Source: Allobosea sp. CRIB-10
Lineage (GTDB): Bacteria; Pseudomonadota; Alphaproteobacteria; Rhizobiales; Beijerinckiaceae
Direction of reading: 5' to 3'
Assembly: GCF_900112185.1 (NCBI RefSeq)
Contig: NZ_FOKP01000001.1
Span: 310,001 to 374,000, forward strand
DNA length: 64,000 nucleotides
Positions 29,234 to 38,800 of this stretch are shown here, piece by piece. The stretch's first letter is position 1, and each line of letters begins with the position of its first letter. Position numbers and translations under genes: made by a program. Under the pieces are notes generated by a model. The model was not told the DNA's origin. It made no database searches and saw only the letters and a list, made by a program, of their open reading frames with translations.

Positions 29234-30226
29234 ATGTCGACTGAAGGTCTCAGCCGCCGCGGCTTTCTTGCCGGTGCCACCGCCCTGCCCTTCGCCGGCG
29301 CCGCCGGCTCGGCTCTTGCCCAGGCGCAGTTCCCGACGCGGCCGATCTCGCTGATCGTGCCCTTCGCCGCCGGCGGCTCGACCGACATCGTCGCGCGCCT
29401 CGTCGGCCAGAAGATGGGCGAACTGCTCGGCCAGTCGATCGTGATCGACAATCGCGCCGGCGCCGGCGGCAATATCGGCTCGACCGCGGTCGCCCGGGCC
29501 ACGCCCGACGGCTACACGCTGCTGCTCGGCACGATCTCGACCCATGCGCTCAACCCGGCGATCCTGAAGACCGTGACCTTCGACGCGGTCAAGGACTTCA
29601 CGCCGATCTCGCTGCTCGCCGTCGTGCCGAACGTCATGGTCGTGCATCCGAGCTTCCCGGCCAAGACCGTGCCGGAAGTGCTGAAGCTGCTGAAGGACAA
29701 TCCCGGCAAGTACTCCTACGCCTCCTCCGGGGTCGGCACGCCGCTGCACCTCTCCGGCGAGCTGTTCAAGTCGCTCGGCGGCGTCAGCATGAACCATGTG
29801 CCCTACCGCGGCGCCGGCCCCGCGCTCAACGACGTCGTCGCCGGCGCCGTGCCGATCATGTTCGACAACCTGCCCTCCTCGGCCCAGTTCATCCGCAGCG
29901 GCCAGTTGCGCGCCATCGGCGTCACCACCAAGGAGCGTGTCTCGTCCTTCCCGGATCTGCCGACGATCGCCGAGGGCGGGCTCGCCGGCTACGAGACCTA
30001 TACCTGGAATGCGCTGTTCGGGCCCGCCAACATGCCGCGCCCGGTCGTCGACAAGATCAACAGCGCCGCCAATACGTCGCTCAAGGACGCCAATGTGAAG
30101 CAGCGCCTGGAGGATGTCAGCGCCGTGATCGTCGGCTCGACGCCCGAGGCGCTCGGCGAGCACGTCAAGGCCGAGCTGGCCAAGTGGGGCCCGATCGCCA
30201 AGGCGTCCGGCGCGGTCGTCGAGTAA
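29234..30226 (+). CDS. Bug/TctC-type tripartite tricarboxylate transporter substrate-binding protein
   Basis: The protein has 330 residues. The ATG at 29234 begins a Tat-type signal (SRRGFLAGATALPFAGAAGSA, cut near ALAQ). The mature part has the Bug hallmarks: PTRPISLIVPFAAGGSTDI, IDNRAGAGGNIGSTAVARA, ATPDGYTLLLGT and NHVPYRGAGPALNDVVAG. Bug proteins bind organic acids or similar small molecules in the periplasm. No TctA/TctB membrane genes are next to it, so it is an orphan, as is common in this expanded family. Ligand unknown. Its 3' end converges on lpxB with a 7 bp gap. Confidence 0.92.
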   Translation: MSTEGLSRRGFLAGATALPFAGAAGSALAQAQFPTRPISLIVPFAAGGSTDIVARLVGQKMGELLGQSIVIDNRAGAGGNIGSTAVARATPDGYTLLLGTISTHALNPAILKTVTFDAVKDFTPISLLAVVPNVMVVHPSFPAKTVPEVLKLLKDNPGKYSYASSGVGTPLHLSGELFKSLGGVSMNHVPYRGAGPALNDVVAGAVPIMFDNLPSSAQFIRSGQLRAIGVTTKERVSSFPDLPTIAEGGLAGYETYTWNALFGPANMPRPVVDKINSAANTSLKDANVKQRLEDVSAVIVGSTPEALGEHVKAELAKWGPIAKASGAVVE

Positions 30227-30233
30227 GCGGCTG

Positions 30234-31409
30234 TCAGCCGCCTGCCGGCTCCCGAACCAGAGCGAGCGCCGCATCGACGGCGTTCGCTGCCGGGCTCGGC
30301 CCGGCGCTGCGCATGGTCTGCTCGACCCTCACGAAACCGTCGAGCTGGCGCTGGCGCGCTGGGCCATCCGCGGTCGCGGCGAGAAGCGCATTTGCCAAAG
30401 CCTGCGGCGAGGCGTCGTCCTGGATGAACTCCGGCACCACGCTCTCGCCGATGATCAGATTGGGCAGGATCACGCTCGGCAGCTTGATCAGGCGCCGCGC
30501 CAGCATCGCCTCCCAGGCCGCACCGCGATAGGCGGCGACAGTCGGCACCTGCGCCAGCGCCAGTTCCAGCGTCACCGTGCCCGACGCCGCCAGGGCCGCC
30601 CGCGCTTCACGAAACGCTGCGAGCTTGGCCGCCTCGCCCGTCACGATCTCTGGCTTGATCGGCCAAGTCGCGGTGAGCTGCGTGATCGCCTCCACCAGAC
30701 GCGGCACCGCCGGCAGCACGAAGCGCGCACGCGGCAATTGCGCGGCGACGAGCGCGACCGCTTGTCCGAAAGGTGGCAGCAGATGCTGGATCTCGGAGCG
30801 CCGGCTGCCGGGGAGGATCAGGATCGTGGGAGCGTTCATATCATCCCGGCGCGCGGCCTCGTCCGGCCTCGGCCGATACGCTTGCAGCCGTTCGATCAGC
30901 GGATGGCCGACATAGACGGTCTGCGGACCACCGAGCCGTTCGAGCGCCGCCGGCTCGAAGGGCAGCACCGCCAGGATCCGGTCGACATGCGGCTTCATCC
31001 GCCGCGCCCTTCCCTGCCGCCAGGCCCAGACACTCGGGCAGACCCAATGCGCGGTCGGTATGGAAGGCGCGAGCCGCCTCACCTTCGTCGCGACGCGGAG
31101 GCTGAAATCGGGCGCGTCGATGGTGAGCAGGAGGTCGGGCTTGAAGACGGCGGCTGCCCGCGCTGCGTCCGACATCCGGCGCAAGAGCAGCGGCAGCCGC
31201 GCCACGACCGGGCCGAAGCCCATCACCGCGATGTCCTCCTGTGGGAAGACGCTGTGCAGTCCCTCGGCGATCAGCGCCTCGCCGCCGACGCCTGACAGCT
31301 CCAGCGGTCGATCGCCCAGCACCGCGCGCAGCCGTGCCACGAAGCGCGCGCCGAGCGCATCGCCCGACGCTTCGCCGGCGACGATGAAGAGCCTGAACGG
31401 ACGGGTCAC
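30234..31409 (-). CDS. lpxB: Lipid-A-disaccharide synthase
   Basis: This 391-residue peripheral membrane glycosyltransferase (GT19) joins UDP-2,3-diacylglucosamine and lipid X. Landmarks are the N-terminal IVAGEASGDALGARF, VMGFGPVVARLP, WVCPSVWAWRQGRARR and LPGSRRSEIQHLLP, then the C-terminal SGTVTLELALAQVP. The ATG overlaps the lpxI stop by four bases (ATGA), so it is the last gene of the lipid A operon. Length is normal. Confidence 0.95.
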   Translation of the reverse strand: MTRPFRLFIVAGEASGDALGARFVARLRAVLGDRPLELSGVGGEALIAEGLHSVFPQEDIAVMGFGPVVARLPLLLRRMSDAARAAAVFKPDLLLTIDAPDFSLRVATKVRRLAPSIPTAHWVCPSVWAWRQGRARRMKPHVDRILAVLPFEPAALERLGGPQTVYVGHPLIERLQAYRPRPDEAARRDDMNAPTILILPGSRRSEIQHLLPPFGQAVALVAAQLPRARFVLPAVPRLVEAITQLTATWPIKPEIVTGEAAKLAAFREARAALAASGTVTLELALAQVPTVAAYRGAAWEAMLARRLIKLPSVILPNLIIGESVVPEFIQDDASPQALANALLAATADGPARQRQLDGFVRVEQTMRSAGPSPAANAVDAALALVREPAGG

Positions 31410-32272
31410 GCCACGCCCTCGATGAAGAGGCCCGCGGCATCGGCAAACGTCGCCAGACGGTCGCGATCGCCGATCAGCACGCTGCCGGCCTTGACCGCTA
31501 TACCGGCAAGGCCGGCGGCTGCGACACGTGCCACGGTCTCCGGGCCGATCGCCGGCATGTCGACCCTGAGGTCCTGCCCGAGCTTCGGCGCCTTGACCAG
31601 CACGCCATCGCCCTTGCCGGGCTTGAGGCGACCTGCCTGGACTAGGCCTGCGACGCGCTCGATCATCGCGTCGGTCCCTTCGGCCGCCTCGACGGCGACG
31701 ACGCGGTGATCGGCGATGATCGCCGCCTGCCCCATGTCGAAGGGCGAGAGCGTGGCGAGCAGGTTGAAGCCGGTCGCGATCGCCTCGCGCGCGACTGCGG
31801 AAGGCTTGTGACGCCCGAGCGCCCCGCTCGGCGCGACGAGATCGGGCGCGATATCGGCCGGTCCGACGACGCGCAGCCCCTGGCCCTCGAAGAAGCTGAC
31901 GACGCCACGCAGCAAATGGTCGTCGCCCCCCTGGAAGGCGCGGGCGAAGTGAGGCAGGTATTTCAGCGTCGATAATTCCGGCGCAAGCGAACCGAAGCTC
32001 GGCCGCGGCAAAGCGCCGACCATGACGATCTCGTCGATCTTGCGCCGCTTGATCTCGTCGAGGAAGCGTCCGAGCTGGCCGAGCCGGTATTCCTTGGCGT
32101 CGTAGGCGGAATAGTCGGCGGGATCAGCCGCTCCGGAGAGCGCCGCGACGTAGACGCTTGCGCCCTGCGCTGCCGCCGCACCGGCCACCCGCAGCGGAAA
32201 CTCGCCACGACCGGCCAGGACGGCGACGCGCCGTCCCTGCGGCCGACCAGTGTCGGCCGGTCCTGTGCTCAC
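31406..32272 (-). CDS. lpxI: UDP-2,3-diacylglucosamine pyrophosphatase LpxI
   Basis: This 288-residue enzyme is the alphaproteobacterial replacement for LpxH in lipid A synthesis. It begins with an arginine/glycine-rich segment, RRVAVLAGRGEFPLRVAGAA. It contains YRLGQLGRFLDEIKRRKI, VMVGALPRPSFGS and the C-terminal DMPAIGPETVARVAAAGLAG. It sits between lpxA and lpxB with 4-bp overlaps on both sides, the conserved place for lpxI. The final KAGSVLIGDRD segment is also family-typical. Confidence 0.94.
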   Translation of the reverse strand: MSTGPADTGRPQGRRVAVLAGRGEFPLRVAGAAAAQGASVYVAALSGAADPADYSAYDAKEYRLGQLGRFLDEIKRRKIDEIVMVGALPRPSFGSLAPELSTLKYLPHFARAFQGGDDHLLRGVVSFFEGQGLRVVGPADIAPDLVAPSGALGRHKPSAVAREAIATGFNLLATLSPFDMGQAAIIADHRVVAVEAAEGTDAMIERVAGLVQAGRLKPGKGDGVLVKAPKLGQDLRVDMPAIGPETVARVAAAGLAGIAVKAGSVLIGDRDRLATFADAAGLFIEGVA

Positions 32273-33078
32273 CGCTCGGGCGCGTTGACGTCGCGCGGCA
32301 CCGAAATCCCCCGGTCGCCGCCGGCGCGGATGAAATCGAGGATCTCGTGAATCAGCGGATGCTCGGCGAACTCGCCGGCGACATCCTCGACGCGCTCGGC
32401 CAAGGTGCCCTCGTCCGCAAAGAGCAGGCGATAGGCACGGCGCAATTCGTGGATCTGCTCGCGCGAGAAGCCGCGGCGCTTGAGGCCGACGAGATTGAGC
32501 CCGGCCAGATGAGCCGGGTTGTCGCGCACCATCCCGAACGGGATGACGTCGAGCAGGACACCGGAGCCGCCGCCGATGAAGGCGTGATCACCGATGCGGA
32601 CGAACTGCTGTAGCCCGGTGCCACCGCTGACGATGACGAAATCGCCGACGGTGACGTGGCCGGCGCACATGACATTGTTCGAGAAGATGACGTTGTTGCC
32701 GATCACGCTGTCATGGCCGACATGCGAATTGGCCAGGAACAGGCCGCGATCGCCGATGACGGTCTTCATGCCGCCGCCTTCGGTGCCTGGATTCATCGTC
32801 ACGCCTTCGCGGATCACGCAGTCGGCGCCGATCGCCAGCGTCGAAGGCTCGCCCTTGTACTTCAGGTCCTGCGGCGGGTGACCGATAGAGGCGAAAGGGT
32901 AGATCTTGGTGCGCGGGCCGATCGTCGTGCGGCCGGCGACGACGACATGGCTGATCAGCTCGACGCCGTCGCCGAGGACGACATCGGGACCAACGGTGCA
33001 GAACGGGCCGATCTTGACGCCCGCCCCGAGCTTGGCGGCCGGATCGACGATCGCCATCGGATGGATCGAAGTGGTCAT
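32269..33078 (-). CDS. lpxA: Acyl-ACP-UDP-N-acetylglucosamine O-acyltransferase
   Basis: The enzyme has 269 residues with the ATG at 33078 (MTTSIHPMAIVDPAAKLG). An in-frame ATG at 33117, with an equally good ribosome-binding site, would add 13 residues. Left-handed beta-helix hexapeptide repeats fill residues 5-190. The catalytic histidine is in LANSHVGHDSVIGN and the diagnostic GGTGLQQFVRIGDHAFIGGG follows. The helical C-terminus (GFSREQIHELRRAYRLLF) completes the trimer. It starts lipid A synthesis. The order fabZ-lpxA-lpxI-lpxB is conserved. Confidence 0.95.
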   Translation of the reverse strand: MTTSIHPMAIVDPAAKLGAGVKIGPFCTVGPDVVLGDGVELISHVVVAGRTTIGPRTKIYPFASIGHPPQDLKYKGEPSTLAIGADCVIREGVTMNPGTEGGGMKTVIGDRGLFLANSHVGHDSVIGNNVIFSNNVMCAGHVTVGDFVIVSGGTGLQQFVRIGDHAFIGGGSGVLLDVIPFGMVRDNPAHLAGLNLVGLKRRGFSREQIHELRRAYRLLFADEGTLAERVEDVAGEFAEHPLIHEILDFIRAGGDRGISVPRDVNAPER

Positions 33079-33130
33079 GGCAGAATCCTGCGTCTCGCCG
33101 GAAAGCGGAGCGTGCATCGCGATCCCTCGC

Positions 33131-33589
33131 TCACACGACCATGGCCGAGAGCTCGGCCTCGGCGACGAGCACGCCGTCGACCCTGGCCTCGCCGCGGTAG
33201 AACCAGATATTGCGCTTGTGCGCCAGCTTCGTGAGATGGAAGCGCAGCGTATCGCCCGGAATGACGGGCTTGCGGAACTTCGCCTTGTCGATCGTCGTGA
33301 ACAGCACGGTGGTGACCGCAAGATCGTCACTGCCACGCGCGCTGACGACGAGCACGCCCGCGGTTTGCGCCATCGCTTCAATCATCAGCACGCCCGGAAA
33401 AACCGGACGGCCGGGAAAGTGGCCGGTGAACTGCGGTTCATTGAAGGTGACGTTCTTGATACCGATGCCGGAGCTGTCCCCGTCGATCTCGACGACCTTG
33501 TCGACCAGCAGGAACGGGTAACGATGCGGAATGCAGGCCATGATCTTCTGGATATCGGCCACGCCGAGCGCTTTGGTCGCATCCGTCAT
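33131..33589 (-). CDS. fabZ: 3-hydroxyacyl-ACP dehydratase FabZ
   Basis: This 152-residue hotdog-fold dehydratase works in the elongation cycle of type II fatty acid synthesis. The catalytic histidine is H57 in FTGHFPGRPVFPGVLM and the glutamate E71 in IEAMAQTAG. The N-terminal IMACIPHRYPFLLVDKVVE is typical. It lies between lpxD and lpxA, coupling hydroxyacyl supply to lipid A acylation. It follows lpxD by 88 bp, so a minor internal promoter is possible. Confidence 0.96.
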   Translation of the reverse strand: MTDATKALGVADIQKIMACIPHRYPFLLVDKVVEIDGDSSGIGIKNVTFNEPQFTGHFPGRPVFPGVLMIEAMAQTAGVLVVSARGSDDLAVTTVLFTTIDKAKFRKPVIPGDTLRFHLTKLAHKRNIWFYRGEARVDGVLVAEAELSAMVV

Positions 33590-33677
33590 CGTGTCTGGTC
33601 TCCTCGAACGCCCTGCGCCCCGCGCTGGCGCGCGTCACCTATATTGCAAGCTGCTTTTGCCGGAAGTCGGCGCGAGA

Positions 33678-34742
33678 TCAAGCGTTTTCGCCGCCGCCGG
33701 GGCCCTTGCCACGCTTTGAGACGAGTTGCTTGAGCAAGGCGGCTTCACGAGCCCAGCTCAGCGCCGGCTGCGCGGGATAGCCGCCATAGCGCGCACCGCG
33801 CGGAACGTCGCCGGCGACCCCGCTTTGAGCCGCGATCTGTGCGCCCATGCCGATCGTAAGGTGCCCCGCCAGCCCGACCTGCCCGCCGAGCACGGCGAAA
33901 TCCTCGAGCGTGCTCGATCCAGCCATGCCGACCTGGGCGCAGATCACGCAATGCCGACCGACCACGCAGTTGTGGCCGATCTGGACGAGGTTATCGATCT
34001 TGCTGCCCTCGCCGATCACCGTGTCGCGGCTGGCGCCGCGATCGATCGTGGTGTTGGCGCCGATCTCGACATCGTCCTGGATGATGACGCGGCCGACCTG
34101 CGGCACCTTCATGTGCCCTTTCGGTCCCATGGCGAAGCCGAATCCGTCCTGGCCGATCCGGACGCCCGGATGGATGATGACGCGATTGCCGATCAGGGCC
34201 GCCTGCAATGTCGAGCCGGCACCGACCGCGCAGTCCCGCCCGATCCGGACCTGCGGACCGATGACGGCGTTCGGCCCGATCACCGTGCCCGCGCCGATCT
34301 CGGCGCCGGGGCCGACCACCGCCCCTGGATCGACCGTGACATCGGCCTCGAGCCGAGCCGTCGCATGCACGAAGGCGCCGGGGGCGACACCGGCCGAGCC
34401 GAACATCGAGCCCGGATGCAACGCCTGCGGATGAAAGGTCGAGAGCAGCTTGGCGAAGGCGTGGTAGGGCGCCGGCGTGACCAGTGCGACCGTTCCGGCC
34501 GGTACGCGCCCGGCGAAGCGGGCCGAAACGAAGCAGAGCCCAGCCGACGTCCCGGTCAAGGCCGTGACATATTTCGGATTGTCCATATAGGCGGCGTCGC
34601 CACCGCCGGCCGTTTCGAGCGGCGCTACGCCGCCGATCCGGCGTTCGGGATCGACGCCGTCCGGCAGCGCGACACCCGACAAGGAAGCGACCTCGCTGAA
34701 AGACAGCGAGGTCGCGATCGGAAAGAAATTGGGATCTGCCAT
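33678..34742 (-). CDS. lpxD: UDP-3-O-(3-hydroxyacyl)glucosamine N-acyltransferase
   Basis: The enzyme has 354 residues. The ATG at 34742 ([18 protein letters not shown]) was chosen; an upstream start would add 12 residues. The uridine-binding N-terminal domain (1-110, with [11 protein letters not shown]) is followed by hexapeptide repeats. The catalytic histidine is in [15 protein letters not shown], followed by [16 protein letters not shown]. It is the third lipid A acylation step, cytosolic. bamA lies 39 bp upstream in the same operon. The C-terminal tail is glycine- and lysine-rich. Confidence 0.95.
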   Translation of the reverse strand: MADPNFFPIATSLSFSEVASLSGVALPDGVDPERRIGGVAPLETAGGGDAAYMDNPKYVTALTGTSAGLCFVSARFAGRVPAGTVALVTPAPYHAFAKLLSTFHPQALHPGSMFGSAGVAPGAFVHATARLEADVTVDPGAVVGPGAEIGAGTVIGPNAVIGPQVRIGRDCAVGAGSTLQAALIGNRVIIHPGVRIGQDGFGFAMGPKGHMKVPQVGRVIIQDDVEIGANTTIDRGASRDTVIGEGSKIDNLVQIGHNCVVGRHCVICAQVGMAGSSTLEDFAVLGGQVGLAGHLTIGMGAQIAAQSGVAGDVPRGARYGGYPAQPALSWAREAALLKQLVSKRGKGPGGGENA

Positions 34743-34781
34743 AAGTTGATCCGTTGCGGGGCGCGGGAAGCGCCCCACCGG

Positions 34782-37322
34782 TCAGAAGCGGGCGCCGCCC
34801 GAGAAGCGGAAGGCCTGGGTGCGGTCGCCGCCGAACTTGCCGGTGATGGTCTGGCCGTTCGGGAGAACCGCCGTGCCGAACTGGCCGTCGTCCTTCGACA
34901 GGGCATAGGCGTAGTCGAAGCGGATCGGGCCGAGCGGCGACTGCCAGAGCAAGCTGACGCCGACCGAGGACCGGATGACGTTCTTGTCGCGCACGCAGGC
35001 CACGTTGCTCTGGTAGCCGGAGATGACCGAGACGTTGAACTGACGCGCTTCCGAACCCGCCGGGCAGGCGCCGAAGCCGGCATTGGTGATCACCTTCGAG
35101 CCGCCGTCATAGTTGAACAGCGTACCGGCATCGGCGAAGACCGCGCCCTTCAGGCCGAGATCGCGCGGCAGACCGAAGATCGGGAACTGCACTTCGAGTG
35201 AGCCACCGAAATAGGTGGTTCCGCCGAGCGCGTTGCCGGTCGGGTCGTTGAGCGTGTCGCGCGGGCCGATACCGGAAGGCGCGAAGCCGCGCACCAGCGT
35301 CGGTCCGAGGAAGTAGTGGTCGATCATGCGCAGATCGCCGCCACCGGTCGACTGCACATGGCCGGCCTGGACACGCGCGATACCGACGAAGTCCTCCAGG
35401 AACTCCCTGTAGTAACGCGCATCGGCGCTGACGCGCAGGAACTTCGAGTCGCCGCCGACGCCCGCGAACTCCGGCTTGATCTCGGCGACGAAGCCGTTGC
35501 GCGGGCTCTGGTAGTTGTCGAGCGAGTTGTAGTTGAAGTTCAGGCCGACCAGCGAGGTCAGCGTCGTGCCTTGAGCCTCCTTGACCGCGACCGTCGCTTC
35601 GCCGTTCGTCAAGCAGTTGAAATAATTCGTCGCAGGAGCTGCCGTGCCGAAGCCGGGCGTAATTCCCGGGAGCGGCAAGGAGCAGTCATTGTACGGCTTG
35701 TTGACCTCGTTCGGGATCTTGATCTCGGTCGTATAGATCGAATAGCGCGGCGTGATCGAGAACTCTTCCGTGATCGGGAAGGAGAAGCGGATCTGGCCGC
35801 CGGTCACGCGGCTCTCGAAATAGCCGATATTGGTGTTGTCGTTGAACTTCGAGAAGACGTCGAAGCCCGCCGCGATCCGATGACCGAGGAAGTACGGCTC
35901 GGTGAACGAGAAGTCGATGCCCTGGGTGCGCTGGCCCATCGTGCCGGCGATGCGGACATATTGGCCGCGGCCGAGGAAGTTCGACTCCGACAGCGAGACT
36001 TCGCCGATGATGCCGTCCGAGGTCGAATAGCCACCGGCGATCGAGAACGAACCGGTCGCCTTGTCCTCGACATCGATATTGACGATCACACGGTCGGGCG
36101 CGCTGCCCGGCTCGTTGGTGATGCGGACCTTGTTGAAGAAGCCGAGATTGTTCAGGCGGCGCTCGGCGCGGTCGATGAAGACCTTGTTGTAGGCGTCACC
36201 CTCGCCGAGATCGAGCTCGCGGCGAACGACATAGTCGCGGGTACGGGTGTTGCCGCGCACATTGATGCGCTCGACATAGACCCGCGGGCCTTCTTCGACG
36301 ACATAGGTGATGCCGATCTGCCCGCTGGCCGCATCGCGCTCACCGCGCGGACGGACCTGTGCGAAGGCATAGCCGCGCCGTGCCACCTCGGTGGTCAGGG
36401 TGACCAGCGACCGCTCGACCGCCTCGGCGTTGTAGGTATCGCCGCTGGCCGTGTTGACGAGCGATTGCAGAACGGCCGGATCGACGTCACGCAAACGGGA
36501 ATCGACCCCGACGTTACCGACCTTGTATTGCGGCCCCTCGTCGACGGCGACGTCGATGACCCAGCCGCCCGCCGCATCGTCGAAGCGGGCATCGCTCGAG
36601 ACGATGCGGAAGTCGGCGTAGCCGTTCTTCAGATAGTAGCGTCGAATCAGCTCGAGATCGGCATTGATCCGGTCCGGATCGTAGACGTCGGAGGTCTTGA
36701 TCCAGCTCAGGAAATTCGACTCGGTCGAGCTCATCAGCCCACGCAGGCGCGACGAGGAATAGACGCCGTTGCCGGTGAAATTGATCGACTTGATGCCGGT
36801 CTTGCCGCTCTCCTGGATGGTGAAGACCACGTCGGAGCGGCCGTTCGGCAGCGGCTGGATACGACCACTGATCGTGGCGAGCCCGTAGCCGGCGCGGCGA
36901 TAGACCTCCTTGAGGCGCTCGACGTCGGCGTCGATCAGCTGCTGGCTCAACGGGCCATGCGCCTTGGACTGAACCTGACCGAGCAGCACGTCGCCCTTCA
37001 GGCGGCGATTGCCCTCGAAAGCGACGCGGTTGATCGTGTCGTTCTCCTGGACCGAGACGACGGTCTGCGCCCCCCGGCGGCTGACCTGCACATTCGAGAA
37101 CAGGCCCGTCGCCATGAGATTCTGGCGAATCTCCTGCGGGTTACCCGAACCCTGCCCGGTCGCATAGGAACGGATCGTCTCCGCATCCACGCGACGGTTG
37201 CCTTGGACAATCACGGACTGCGCGAACACCACGCCACCGCTAACGGCCACCATGACGGCCGCAAGTCCGACTGATCGAGAGAGCCGCATGCGCAAGGACC
37301 GGCTCTGAAGCGTCGACGTCAT
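34782..37322 (-). CDS. bamA: Outer membrane protein assembly factor BamA
   Basis: This is an 846-residue outer-membrane protein. The ATG at 37322 begins a signal peptide (LSRSVGLAAVMVAVSGG, cut near VFAQS). Five POTRA domains fill about residues 40-430 (starting VIVQGNRRVDAETIRSYA). The 16-strand Omp85 barrel follows, with GGTTYFGGSLEVQFPI (near residue 710), LGPIRFDYAYALSKD and a terminal aromatic residue (GGARF). It inserts beta-barrel proteins into the outer membrane. A 307 bp upstream gap with two hairpins suggests its own promoter inside the rseP-lpxD cluster. Confidence 0.97.
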   Translation of the reverse strand: MTSTLQSRSLRMRLSRSVGLAAVMVAVSGGVVFAQSVIVQGNRRVDAETIRSYATGQGSGNPQEIRQNLMATGLFSNVQVSRRGAQTVVSVQENDTINRVAFEGNRRLKGDVLLGQVQSKAHGPLSQQLIDADVERLKEVYRRAGYGLATISGRIQPLPNGRSDVVFTIQESGKTGIKSINFTGNGVYSSSRLRGLMSSTESNFLSWIKTSDVYDPDRINADLELIRRYYLKNGYADFRIVSSDARFDDAAGGWVIDVAVDEGPQYKVGNVGVDSRLRDVDPAVLQSLVNTASGDTYNAEAVERSLVTLTTEVARRGYAFAQVRPRGERDAASGQIGITYVVEEGPRVYVERINVRGNTRTRDYVVRRELDLGEGDAYNKVFIDRAERRLNNLGFFNKVRITNEPGSAPDRVIVNIDVEDKATGSFSIAGGYSTSDGIIGEVSLSESNFLGRGQYVRIAGTMGQRTQGIDFSFTEPYFLGHRIAAGFDVFSKFNDNTNIGYFESRVTGGQIRFSFPITEEFSITPRYSIYTTEIKIPNEVNKPYNDCSLPLPGITPGFGTAAPATNYFNCLTNGEATVAVKEAQGTTLTSLVGLNFNYNSLDNYQSPRNGFVAEIKPEFAGVGGDSKFLRVSADARYYREFLEDFVGIARVQAGHVQSTGGGDLRMIDHYFLGPTLVRGFAPSGIGPRDTLNDPTGNALGGTTYFGGSLEVQFPIFGLPRDLGLKGAVFADAGTLFNYDGGSKVITNAGFGACPAGSEARQFNVSVISGYQSNVACVRDKNVIRSSVGVSLLWQSPLGPIRFDYAYALSKDDGQFGTAVLPNGQTITGKFGGDRTQAFRFSGGARF

Positions 37323-37629
37323 CGGGTCGCCTATTCCATTCTTTGGGTCACCACCCCGCAAGCGGGGAACCTCGCTACAGGCGAGGCTCGGCGACATTGA
37401 AGACCAAACGCTTCTACAAAGTTTCCCGCAGGGTGCAAACCGCCATTGTCGTTAACAAAAGATTTTTGCGGGGGTCGTTGCGGAGAGGCCACGCGCCACG
37501 GCTTGAAAAGGCGCCCGGCACGAGAAAATGGGCCATAAAAAGCCACAATCCCCTGTCGCCAGGCGGTCTTAGAGAGGGACGTTGTCAGCCCGGTGCAAGC
37601 TAGTTTGCCGGGCAAGCGAGGACATGGAA
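37323..37629 (-). promoter_or_regulatory. 307-bp bamA upstream region with tandem hairpins
   Basis: The gap between the rseP stop and the bamA start holds no convincing gene. Near the bamA start are two adjacent hairpins: CCCCGC/GCGGGG at 37354-37367 and CCTCGC/GCGAGG at 37370-37386. They would lie in the bamA mRNA leader. An A/T-richer stretch around 37441-37465 (GTTAACAAAAGATTTTTG) could carry a promoter, but I cannot assign hexamers with confidence. Confidence 0.4.
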
Positions 37630-38778
37630 TCAGAGCAGCGAGCGGACATGGACGAGGTCGTTCCAGGTCACGAACAGCATCAGCATCAGGACCAGCCCCA
37701 GCCCCAGCCGGAAGCCGATCTCCTGCGCCCGTTCGCTCAGCGGTTTCCCACGCAGCGCCTCGATCGCATAGAACAGCAGGTGGCCGCCATCCAGCATCGG
37801 TACCGGGAACAGGTTCATCAGCCCGATAGACACCGACAGGATCGCCGCGAGATTGATCAGGCCAAGCAGCCCGCCGCTGGAGGCGACGATCCCCGAGACT
37901 TGGGCGATCCGGATCGGCCCCGACAACTGGTCGGTCGATTCCTTCCCCCGGATCAGCTTGGCGATGTAGTCATAGGTCCGCTCGACCACGAACCAGGTCT
38001 CGCTCATGCCGAGCAGCATCGACTGGCCGAGATTGAAATGCTGGGTCGTCCAGTCCTCGGGCTTCCCCGACGCCTGGACGCCGATGATCCCCAATCGCTG
38101 CTTGCCGACCGGTGAGGACGTCTCGACCAGATCGGGCGTCACCGAGAGGACGACGGACGTTCCCCCTCGGTCGACCGTGACGGGGAACGTCTCGCCCGGG
38201 CGGACGGAGATCGCCCGTTGCAGGTCGCTGAAGCTCTTGATCTCGCGTCCATCGACCTGGCGAACCAGATCGCCCGATTGCAGCCCGGCCCGCGCCGCCG
38301 CGCCACCGACCGTGACGCTGTCGACGCGCGGGGTCAGCGTCGGCTTGCCCATGAAATAGGCCGTCCCGCCGAAGATCAGAATGGCGAGCAGGAAATTGGC
38401 GATCGGCCCCGCGGCGACGATCGCCGCCCGCTCCGCGACCGACTGCGCCGGGAAGGAGCGCTCGCGCTCCTCGCGGCTCATGCCGACGAGCGTGTCGGAC
38501 GTGGTCGAGCTCGTGGCATCGGCGTCGCCGGAGAACTTGACGTAGCCGCCGAGCGGTATCAACGCGAAGCGCCAGCGCGTGCCGTGCCGGTCATTGAAGC
38601 CGAACAGCTCGCGCCCGAAACCGATCGAGAAGGTCTTCACATCGACGCCGCACCAGCGCCCGACCAGGAAATGGCCGAGTTCGTGCACGAACACGACAAG
38701 GGTCAGGACGAACAGGAACGGCAGCAGATAACCCAGCACGAAGCTCGCCGCATGCCAGACCGATCCGACGATATCCAT
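37630..38778 (-). CDS. rseP: Site-2 intramembrane metalloprotease RseP
   Basis: This 382-residue inner-membrane zinc protease has HExxH at H32-H36 (VVFVHELGHFLVGRW) in the first helix. The second motif is LFPVPMLDGGHLLFY towards the C-terminus. One PDZ domain lies between (about residues 120-215; AARAGLQSGDLVRQVDGREI). E. coli RseP has two PDZ domains and about 450 residues; the shorter one-PDZ form is usual in alphaproteobacteria. It cleaves membrane-bound anti-sigma factors or leftover signal peptides. Operon order dxr-rseP-bamA is conserved. Confidence 0.95.
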   Translation of the reverse strand: MDIVGSVWHAASFVLGYLLPFLFVLTLVVFVHELGHFLVGRWCGVDVKTFSIGFGRELFGFNDRHGTRWRFALIPLGGYVKFSGDADATSSTTSDTLVGMSREERERSFPAQSVAERAAIVAAGPIANFLLAILIFGGTAYFMGKPTLTPRVDSVTVGGAAARAGLQSGDLVRQVDGREIKSFSDLQRAISVRPGETFPVTVDRGGTSVVLSVTPDLVETSSPVGKQRLGIIGVQASGKPEDWTTQHFNLGQSMLLGMSETWFVVERTYDYIAKLIRGKESTDQLSGPIRIAQVSGIVASSGGLLGLINLAAILSVSIGLMNLFPVPMLDGGHLLFYAIEALRGKPLSERAQEIGFRLGLGLVLMLMLFVTWNDLVHVRSLL

Positions 38779-38800
38779 AAAACTCTCCAGGCTTCAGTCA

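Noticed and set aside
35316..37274. A 652-codon open frame on the plus strand over bamA
   Set aside because: Antisense shadow; the minus strand encodes signal peptide, POTRA domains and an Omp85 barrel.
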